Shown here: piece after piece, positions 1 through 5,318 of the stretch
Position numbering within the stretch: position 1 is the stretch's first letter
How the letters are laid out: the number at the start of each line of letters is the position of its first letter
Source: Alloprevotella sp.
Lineage (GTDB): Bacteria > Bacteroidota > Bacteroidia > Bacteroidales > Bacteroidaceae
NCBI GenBank assembly: GCA_015259235.1
Contig: JABZGM010000150.1
Location: 1-5,318 of the forward strand
DNA: 5,318 bases
Direction: 5' to 3'
Notes under the pieces: model-generated
Databases searched by the model: none
Seen by the model: only the letters and a program-made list of their open reading frames with translations
What the model was told of the DNA's origin: nothing
Program-made: the position numbers and the translations under genes

Positions 1-236
1 AAAACATTTGATTTTTCCTAGTTTGTTCCAAATTCTGACCAAAATCCAGTCTGCATTTTAACACAAAACCTCGCGTTTTTGGTTAAACTTCGTTTTTAAG
101 ACAATAAATTCAGGAACATCCTGCCGAAGGTTGAAACTATGGATAAAAACGCACGGTGTGGTTCGTCGAGAAAAGAATGACGCTAAGCACACTACGGACT
201 TTTGACACGCATAGCTGAGAGACTACTCCAAAGACT
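1..236. other. Intergenic stretch with no recognised gene
   Basis: This AT-rich stretch lies beyond the carB terminator. All six frames are broken by stops within short distances; the longest possibilities are tails of under 20 codons at the left edge. I see no tRNA, known small RNA or convincing Bacteroidota promoter (TTTG plus TAnnTTTG). Minor structure only: CAGGA/TCCTG around a 3-base loop (111-123), and GCGTTTTT (73-80) facing AAAAACGC (145-152). It probably separates carB from a neighbour outside the window. Confidence 0.6.
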
Positions 237-279
237 AAAACAAACAATCCGCAACACCTTCGACAGGTATTGCGGATTG
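237..279 (-). terminator. Rho-independent terminator downstream of carB
   Basis: The arms CAATCCGCAA (245-254) and TTGCGGATTG (270-279) are a perfect 10-bp inverted repeat. After one C/A mismatch (255/269) the stem continues with ACCT (256-259) and AGGT (265-268), closing a 5-base loop (260-264). On the minus strand the hairpin is followed at once by TTTGTTTT (244-237), a U-rich tail in the transcript. The plus-strand side has no comparable T-run, so it acts on transcripts coming from carB. It lies 168 bases past the carB stop and probably ends the purF-carA-carB transcript. Confidence 0.88.
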
Positions 280-292
280 AAGAATTATACTG

Positions 293-424
293 CGCTACTT
301 CTAAAGAGATGCTCAGTTGCTAAAGAGTTTCTGAACTTATAAGAAGATACTGAACCTCCAAAGAGGTACTGAACTTCTCAAGAGATACTTCACTTCTAAG
401 AGATGTATAACTTGGAAAGAGCAG
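293..424. repeat. Degenerate tandem repeat, seven 18-19 base units, in the carB 3' region
   Basis: Seven consecutive units fall in register: 293-311, 312-330, 331-349, 350-368, 369-387, 388-405 (18 bases) and 406-424. An approximate plus-strand consensus is CTGAACTTCTAAAGAGATA. Units 3, 4 and 5 share CTGAAC exactly at their start; AAAGAG or a near variant recurs in all. The period is not a multiple of three and stops occur in the frames, so it is not coding. Several units carry a small inverted repeat at the same place: CTTATAAG in unit 3, CCTC/GAGG in unit 4, TCTC/GAGA in unit 5. It lies between the carB stop and the terminator, so it should be transcribed as 3' untranslated RNA. Function unknown; it could be a simple decayed minisatellite. 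Confidence 0.8.
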
Positions 425-447
425 TGAAAAGAATAAGCGCAGCGAGA

Positions 448-3400
448 TTAGAATTCTTGCCAACTCTTGATTTCGAGGTCTTCCACACGAGTTGTGGTGA
501 AAGCATAGATGAAGGCTGAAGCCAATCGAGCATTGGTGAGAAGCGGAATGTTGTGATCGATGGCAGCACGACGAATCTTATAGCCGTTGGTCAATTCTCC
601 GGTAGAGAAGTTCTTGTGGATGTTGACCACCATTTCAATCTTTTTCTCACGAAGCAAGTCTAGAGCACGAGGTAATTTCGCTTCTGGACTTCCTTCTGAT
701 AGAGCTTCTACTTCGCTAGGCCAAAGCACTCGCACACTGGGGATGCCGTTCTCAGAGAGATAGCGCGATGTACCTTCGGTGGCATAAATGCAATAGCCGT
801 GGTTGGCCAAACGCTGAGCCGCATCGAGCATATCGGCTTTGTTCTTACCACTACCCGTGGAGAGGAGTACATTCTTCTTGGGAATGCGAAGACCAACAGA
901 CAACAAACTCTTGAGCAATGCTGAATTGGCATTTTCTCCCAAGCATCCCACTTCACCCGTAGAAGCCATGTCTACGCCCAAGACTGGGTCGGCCTTTTGC
1001 AAGCGATTGAAGGAGAATTGTGAGGCTTTGACACCCACATAGTCCAAATCGAAGAGAGATTTTGAGGGTTTCTCAACAGGAAGACCCAACATCACACGCG
1101 TAGCGAGTTCGATGAGATTGATTTTGAGAACCTTGCTGACGAAGGGGAAAGAACGTGACGCACGGAGGTTGCACTCAATGACTTTGATGTCGTTTTCTCT
1201 CGCAAGGAACTGAATGTTGAAAGGTCCAGAGATGTTAAGTTCGCGTGCAATTTGCTTGGAAATCTTCTTGATGCGACGCGCTGTTTCCACATACAATTTT
1301 TGCGGAGGGAATTGAATGGTGGCATCACCAGAGTGAACACCAGCAAACTCCACGTGTTCGGAAATGGCATAAGCAATGATTTCGCCATTTTTGGCTACAG
1401 CATCCATTTCCACTTCCTTAGCGTGTTGCAAGAACTGCGAAACAACAACAGGATGCTTCTTGCTCACGTTAGCTGCCATGGTGAGGAAGCGTTCCAAATC
1501 TTCTTGGTTGTGGCAAACGTTCATTGCAGCCCCTGAAAGCACGTAACTAGGACGCACCAAAACAGGGAAGCCCACTTCTTTGATGAAGGCATTGATGTCG
1601 TCCATCGAGGTGAGCGCGCTCCAAGCAGGTTGGTCTACTCCAATTCTATTGAGCATAGCAGAGAACTTTTCGCGGTCTTCTGCATTGTCAATGTCTTTGG
1701 CTTGGGTACCAAGGATGGGAACACGCTGTTCGTCAAGACGGAGAGCCAAGTTATTAGGAATTTGACCACCGGTGCTAACGACAACTCCGTAAGGAACTTC
1801 GAGGTCGAGAATGTCGAGCACACGTTCAAAGGTTAATTCGTCAAAGTAAAGGCGGTCGCACATATCATAATCCGTAGACACTGTCTCAGGATTGTAGTTG
1901 ATCATCACAGAGCGATAGCCTTCCTTGCGAATCGTATTGAGTGCCTGTACGCCACACCAGTCAAATTCGACAGAAGAACCAATGCGGTACGCACCAGAAC
2001 CGAGCACAACTACTGAACGTTTGTCGTTTTCGAATCGGATGTCGTGCGCCACCCCACTATAGGTGAGATAGAGATAATTGGTTTGCGCGGGATATTCTGC
2101 AGCAAGTGTGTCAATTTGTTTCACGAAGGGCACGATGCCAGCACGTTTGCGGTGTTCTCTCACCAGGAGAGTGGCACGTTCAATGTCCATGTCTTGCTCC
2201 ATACCCAGCGCACGAGCAACCTGGAAATCAGTGAAACCTTGACGTTTAGCCTTAGCCAACAATGAAGTGTCGAGCGTGTTGATGTTGCCGCAAGCGTGCA
2301 ACGCTAGACTGGTTTCATAGATGTTGTAGAGCTTTTTGAGGAACCACAAATCAATCTTCGTGAGTTGATGGATTTGTTCAATGGTGTAACCTTGTTGGAA
2401 AGCTTTTTCGATGACGAAAATACGTTTATCGGTTGGCGCTTTCAAGGCAGCTTCCACGTCGTCCAATTCCAAAGCGCGGTTTTCCACAAAGCCGTGCATA
2501 CCTTGACCAATCATACGCAAACCTTTCTGAATAACTTCTTCAAAGGTACGACCGATGGCCATCACTTCACCCACGGATTTCATAGAGCTACCCAATTCAC
2601 GGTCTACACCGCGGAATTTTCCTAAATCCCAACGAGGGATTTTGCAGACCACATAGTCAAGCGCAGGTTCAAAGAAGGCCGAGGTTGTTTTGGTCACAGA
2701 GTTTTTGAGGTCAAACAAGCCATAACCCAGTCCCAACTTGGCAGCTACAAAAGCAAGTGGATAGCCGGTAGCTTTTGAAGCAAGAGCGGAACTGCGGCTA
2801 AGTCGTGCATTGACTTCGATGACGCGGTAGTCTTCACTTTCGGGGTCGAAAGCATATTGCACGTTACACTCACCGACAATGCCCACGTGGCGCACGATGC
2901 GGATAGACAGTTCACGCAGTTTATGGTACTCGCTGTTGGTGAGCGTTTGAGAAGGCGCAATGACGATGGATTCTCCTGTGTGAATGCCCAGAGGGTCAAA
3001 GTTTTCCATGTTGCAGACCGTGATGCAGTTATCGAAACGGTCGCGGACAACTTCATATTCTACTTCTTTCCAACCTTTGAGACTCTTTTCCACGAGCACT
3101 TGGGGAGAGAAAGAGAAAGCCTTTTCGGCAAGTTTATTGAGTTCTTCTTCGTTGTCGCAGAAACCAGAACCCAGTCCACCAAGGGCATAAGCCGCACGAA
3201 TGATGACAGGATATCCCAAAGTCTTTGCGGCGCGTCGTGCATCTTCAATGTTGTTTACGGCTTCACTCTTGATGGTTTTAACATCAATCTCATCGAGTTT
3301 CTTGACAAAGAGTTCGCGGTCTTCAGTGTCCATGATGGACTGCACGGGAGTGCCAAGCACTTGGAGATTGTATTTTTCCAACACACCACTTTGGTAGAGT

Positions 3401-3699
3401 TCAACACCGCAGTTGAGTGCTGTTTGTCCACCAAAAGCAAGCATAATACCTTGTGGACGTTCTTTTTCAATCACTCTCTCGATGAAATAGGGAGTGACAG
3501 GAAGGAAGTAAATTTGGTCAGCCACGCCTTCAGATGTCTGGACTGTGGCGATATTTGGGTTGATGAGAACAGTCTCAATGCCTTCTTCTTTGAGGGCTTT
3601 CAGAGCTTGGCTACCAGAATAGTCGAACTCTCCGGCCTCACCAATCTTGAGTGCGCCAGAACCGAGGAGGAGAACTTTCTTAATGCTAGGATCAATCAT
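448..3699 (-). CDS. carB: Carbamoyl-phosphate synthase large subunit (CarB), eukaryote-like type
   Basis: Cytoplasmic synthetase subunit: it makes carbamoyl phosphate from bicarbonate, two ATP and ammonia delivered by CarA, feeding pyrimidine and arginine synthesis. The 1083-residue protein is full length (E. coli about 1073). Layout: first ATP-grasp half about 1-400 (GSGALKIGEAGEFDYSG at 13-29, GGQTALNCG at 90-98, Arg128, Arg168, His240, metal-site Gln281/Glu295/Asn297); linker domain about 400-553; second ATP-grasp half about 554-936 (RIGSSVEFDW 572-581, Arg676, Arg716, His789, Gln830/Glu842/Asn844); C-terminal MGS-like effector domain about 937-1083. Many blocks match my recollection of human CAD and CPS1 better than E. 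coli, e.g. RAAYALGGLG, YDMCDRLYFDE and IECNLRASRSFPFVSK. The ATG at 3699 gives the expected N-terminus; it has no Shine-Dalgarno and lies 7 bases after the carA stop, suggesting cotranscription and perhaps translational coupling. The gene ends in TAA. Both halves keep their catalytic residues, so it should be active. Its effector is uncertain. Confidence 0.98.
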   Translation of the reverse strand: MIDPSIKKVLLLGSGALKIGEAGEFDYSGSQALKALKEEGIETVLINPNIATVQTSEGVADQIYFLPVTPYFIERVIEKERPQGIMLAFGGQTALNCGVELYQSGVLEKYNLQVLGTPVQSIMDTEDRELFVKKLDEIDVKTIKSEAVNNIEDARRAAKTLGYPVIIRAAYALGGLGSGFCDNEEELNKLAEKAFSFSPQVLVEKSLKGWKEVEYEVVRDRFDNCITVCNMENFDPLGIHTGESIVIAPSQTLTNSEYHKLRELSIRIVRHVGIVGECNVQYAFDPESEDYRVIEVNARLSRSSALASKATGYPLAFVAAKLGLGYGLFDLKNSVTKTTSAFFEPALDYVVCKIPRWDLGKFRGVDRELGSSMKSVGEVMAIGRTFEEVIQKGLRMIGQGMHGFVENRALELDDVEAALKAPTDKRIFVIEKAFQQGYTIEQIHQLTKIDLWFLKKLYNIYETSLALHACGNINTLDTSLLAKAKRQGFTDFQVARALGMEQDMDIERATLLVREHRKRAGIVPFVKQIDTLAAEYPAQTNYLYLTYSGVAHDIRFENDKRSVVVLGSGAYRIGSSVEFDWCGVQALNTIRKEGYRSVMINYNPETVSTDYDMCDRLYFDELTFERVLDILDLEVPYGVVVSTGGQIPNNLALRLDEQRVPILGTQAKDIDNAEDREKFSAMLNRIGVDQPAWSALTSMDDINAFIKEVGFPVLVRPSYVLSGAAMNVCHNQEDLERFLTMAANVSKKHPVVVSQFLQHAKEVEMDAVAKNGEIIAYAISEHVEFAGVHSGDATIQFPPQKLYVETARRIKKISKQIARELNISGPFNIQFLARENDIKVIECNLRASRSFPFVSKVLKINLIELATRVMLGLPVEKPSKSLFDLDYVGVKASQFSFNRLQKADPVLGVDMASTGEVGCLGENANSALLKSLLSVGLRIPKKNVLLSTGSGKNKADMLDAAQRLANHGYCIYATEGTSRYLSENGIPSVRVLWPSEVEALSEGSPEAKLPRALDLLREKKIEMVVNIHKNFSTGELTNGYKIRRAAIDHNIPLLTNARLASAFIYAFTTTRVEDLEIKSWQEF

Positions 3700-3706
3700 G
3701 ATGGGA

Positions 3707-4798
3707 TTATTTGAGAAGGTTTACGAAATCGTCGAAAAGGAATTCAGTATCGACAGGACCGCTGCATGCTTCGGGGTGGAATTGCGCAGAAAACCAAGGA
3801 TGAACGGTGTGTCGCACACCTTCGTTGGAACCGTCGTTCATATTTACAAAATAAGGTTCCCAGCCTTCAGACAACGTATCGGTTTTGACTGCATAACCGT
3901 GGTTTTGCGAGGTGATGAAGCAACGATTTGTTCCCACCATGCGCACGGGTTGATTGTGCGAACGATTGCCGTATTTCAACTTATAAATAGTGGCACCCGC
4001 AGCTTTGGAAAGCAATTGGTTGCCCATGCAAATGCCCATGCAAGGACGCACTTGTGGATTTTCGAGGAAAGCACGAATGTGTCCAACGGTTACGGCACAA
4101 GTGTCGGGGTCACCAGGACCATTGGCGAGGAAAAGACCATCGAATTCTAGTTGATTGAAGTCATAATCCCAGGGCACACGAATAACTTCTACACCACGAT
4201 TGATGAGGTTGCGAATGATGTTGTGCTTTACACCGCAGTCTACTAAGACAACCTTCGGTGCATTTTTCTCTCCGTTGGTAGGAGCATAGCGAATCACCTC
4301 CTTGCAGCTCACCTTGGCAACAAAGTTTACTCCCTCATATTCTGCTTCAGGAACTTCATTAGGCATATCATCGAAGAGAATTTTGCCCATCATCACTCCG
4401 TGTTCGCGGAGCACCTTGGTGAGTTCGCGTGTGTCGATGCCCGTGATGCCAGGCACTTTCTCACGCTTCAGCCATTCTGCAAGGCTTTCTTGTGCATTCC
4501 AGTGAGAGAAATTCTCGCTGTAATCACTCACGATGATGGCACTCGCGTGGATTTTTTCGCTTTCCATAAAAGTGGCAAGTCCGTTTTCCTCGAAGGTGAA
4601 AGGAGGAACACCATAGTTGCCGACCAAAGGATAGGTGAGCACCATAAGTTGTCCAGCATAAGAAGGGTCGGTAAGACTTTCGGGATAACCCATCATAGCC
4701 GTGTTGAAGACAACTTCTCCAGCAACGGGAGCTTCATAGCCGAAACTTTCACCGTGAAATTGGGTGCCATCGCTGAGCAAAAGAGTTACTTTTCGCAT
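3707..4798 (-). CDS. carA: Carbamoyl-phosphate synthase small (glutaminase) subunit (CarA)
   Basis: Class I glutamine amidotransferase subunit that hydrolyses glutamine and channels ammonia to CarB. It has 363 residues (E. coli 382). The N-terminal small-chain domain, about 1-150, has DGTQFHGESFG (10-20), GEVVFNTAMMGYPE (27-40), LTDPSY (42-47) and IDTRELTK (121-128). The GATase domain, about 183-361, has NGPGDP (226-231), the nucleophile Cys257 in GICMGNQ (255-261), SQNHG (297-301), and His341/Glu343 in QFHPE, completing the Cys-His-Glu triad. It should therefore be glutamine-dependent, unlike ammonia-dependent CPS1. Asn260 stands where E. coli and CAD have His. The text YFVNMNDGSNEG (316-327) and RVPWDYDF (207-214) resembles eukaryotic CPS more than E. 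coli CarA. The ATG at 4798 matches the family N-terminus directly (MRKVTLLLSDGTQFHG); the region before it is AT-rich with no Shine-Dalgarno, as is usual in Bacteroidota. Stop TAA, 7 bases before carB and in a different frame. Confidence 0.98.
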   Translation of the reverse strand: MRKVTLLLSDGTQFHGESFGYEAPVAGEVVFNTAMMGYPESLTDPSYAGQLMVLTYPLVGNYGVPPFTFEENGLATFMESEKIHASAIIVSDYSENFSHWNAQESLAEWLKREKVPGITGIDTRELTKVLREHGVMMGKILFDDMPNEVPEAEYEGVNFVAKVSCKEVIRYAPTNGEKNAPKVVLVDCGVKHNIIRNLINRGVEVIRVPWDYDFNQLEFDGLFLANGPGDPDTCAVTVGHIRAFLENPQVRPCMGICMGNQLLSKAAGATIYKLKYGNRSHNQPVRMVGTNRCFITSQNHGYAVKTDTLSEGWEPYFVNMNDGSNEGVRHTVHPWFSAQFHPEACSGPVDTEFLFDDFVNLLK

Positions 4799-4823
4799 TG
4801 TTAATGTAAGTAGAAAGATGATT

Positions 4824-4859
4824 TAGGAGTTACGTATGTCCTTTATGCAAGGACTCCTA
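4824..4859 (-). promoter_or_regulatory. Possible RNA hairpin in the purF-carA gap (carA leader)
   Basis: Read on the minus strand, TAGGAGT (4859-4853) can pair with ACTCCTA (4830-4824) in a perfect 7-bp stem. GTCCTT (4854-4849) can pair with AAGGAC (4843-4838) in a perfect 6-bp stem with a 5-base loop. The two stems share two bases, so they can stack as one bulged hairpin (7+4 or 5+6 bp), with a 9-base bulge on the 3' side. It ends 25 bases before the carA ATG. No U-tract follows, so it does not look like a simple terminator. A leader structure, an mRNA-processing site or an operator are all possible; no known riboswitch class is recognised. I saw no clear TAnnTTTG promoter in the gap. Confidence 0.4.
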
Positions 4860-4905
4860 TTTGTATAATGTGCAATTTGTGTTGTACCTGGAAGGCTCTT
4901 AAGAC

Positions 4906-5318
4906 CTAAAGCAATTTGTCTTGATGCGATTCCATATAACGAATGAAGGCTGCATTGACGCATTTGTTACCTCCAGGTGTGGGATAGTAGCCACTGAAAT
5001 ACCAGTCACCAGGACTGTTGGGACACGCTTTGTGCAAATCTTCGATGCTAAGATAGACCATATGGATCTCAGTGTTCACACCTGCGGGGCGCAGAAGTTC
5101 AATCATTTTCTCATTGATTTCTGCTTCTGAGAAAGGCGCATAGAGTTCGCGAACATAATTGACCACTTCTTCTTTGGGAAAATCTTCTTGCGCTTTGCAG
5201 CGACGATAGATATCGGTGAGCAAACTCATTGTTCCGCGCTCTTCGTGCAAGGCAATGGCAGCACGGAAAGCAATGAATTCGTTCATATTAGCCATATCGA
5301 TGCCATAATAGTCTGGGT
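4906..5318 (-). CDS. purF: Amidophosphoribosyltransferase, C-terminal part (cut by window edge)
   Basis: The last 136 codons of a gene that runs off the right edge. The reading frame stays open from 5316 to the TAG at 4906-4908, so the ATG at 5295 is an internal Met and not the start. The visible part opens with PDYYGIDMANMNEFIAF, matching the YGIDMPSATELIAH segment of the E. coli PurF phosphoribosyltransferase domain. It ends with a YLSIEDLHKAC segment and GYYPTPGGNKCVNAAFIRY, which line up with the IFQDLNDLIDAV and C-terminal helix regions of PurF. Between them are roughly 50 more residues than in E. coli PurF, which fits the longer (about 630-residue) Bacteroidales homologue I recall next to carA. 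The family makes 5-phosphoribosylamine from PRPP and glutamine, the first committed purine step. The glutaminase domain and the PRPP-binding loop lie outside the window, so activity cannot be judged. It lies 107 bases upstream of carA on the same strand. Confidence 0.85.
   Translation of the reverse strand, partial: PDYYGIDMANMNEFIAFRAAIALHEERGTMSLLTDIYRRCKAQEDFPKEEVVNYVRELYAPFSEAEINEKMIELLRPAGVNTEIHMVYLSIEDLHKACPNSPGDWYFSGYYPTPGGNKCVNAAFIRYMESHQDKLL

Noticed and set aside
7..25. TTTG motifs near the left edge as a possible promoter
   Set aside because: The matches to TAnnTTTG are imperfect (AACATTTG, and TAGTTTG with wrong spacing), and no downstream gene on that strand is visible.
111..123. 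Small hairpin CAGGA-ACA-TCCTG
   Set aside because: Only 5 bp with no U-tract on either side; too weak to call a terminator or operator.
139..180. Short plus-strand frame starting ATGGATAAA
   Set aside because: Only 13 codons before a stop, with no supporting signals.
293..424. CRISPR array reading of the tandem repeat
   Set aside because: Units are directly adjacent at 18-19 bases and degenerate, with no unique spacers and no cas genes.
2857..3714. 285-codon open frame on the plus strand inside carB
   Set aside because: It lies wholly antisense to strongly conserved carB sequence, and its product has no recognisable motifs; it is a shadow of carB codon use.
3647..4150. 167-codon plus-strand frame across the carA/carB junction
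   Set aside because: Antisense to the conserved C-terminus of CarA and N-terminus of CarB; no family resemblance and no start signals.
4400..4804. 134-codon plus-strand frame inside carA
   Set aside because: Complementary to the conserved N-terminal domain of CarA; shadow frame.
4864..4869. Perfect TATAAT on the plus strand in the purF-carA gap
   Set aside because: It points away from carA, towards the purF antisense, and Bacteroidota promoters use TAnnTTTG instead; most likely chance in AT-rich sequence.
4897..4904. Palindrome TCTTAAGA at the end of purF
   Set aside because: Eight bases only, directly after the stop codon, with no flanking symmetry; expected by chance.

Overview
The window is an ordinary core-metabolism stretch, most likely from a member of the Bacteroidales, perhaps Prevotellaceae-like. 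The reasons are: no Shine-Dalgarno sequence before either visible start codon; the gene order long-form purF, carA, carB, which I recall from Bacteroides and Prevotella relatives; and protein signatures such as GICMGNQ in CarA. The genus is inference. I recognise no mobile element, CRISPR array, RNA gene or defence gene.

Layout: every gene is on the minus strand, so transcription runs from high to low coordinates. The right edge (5318 to 4906) holds the last 136 codons of a PurF-type amidophosphoribosyltransferase. A 107-base gap follows, containing a possible leader hairpin. Then come carA (4798 to 3707), a 7-base gap, and carB (3699 to 448). Downstream, 1 to 447 has no recognisable gene. 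It carries a degenerate tandem repeat of seven 18-19 base units (293-424), then a strong hairpin with a U-rich tail (about 237-279) that should terminate the carB transcript, then about 230 bases with nothing I can name.

How the genes work together: CarA hydrolyses glutamine and passes ammonia to CarB, which uses two ATP and bicarbonate to make carbamoyl phosphate for UMP and arginine synthesis. PurF uses glutamine and PRPP for the first committed step of purine synthesis. The cluster therefore places glutamine-consuming entry enzymes of purine and pyrimidine synthesis side by side.

The most notable observation is that CarA and CarB both read much more like the eukaryotic CAD/CPS1 enzymes than like E. 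coli CarAB, including in the C-terminal effector domain. The 3' tandem repeat and the carA leader hairpin are the other points worth checking. I found no convincing sign of a previously undescribed system.
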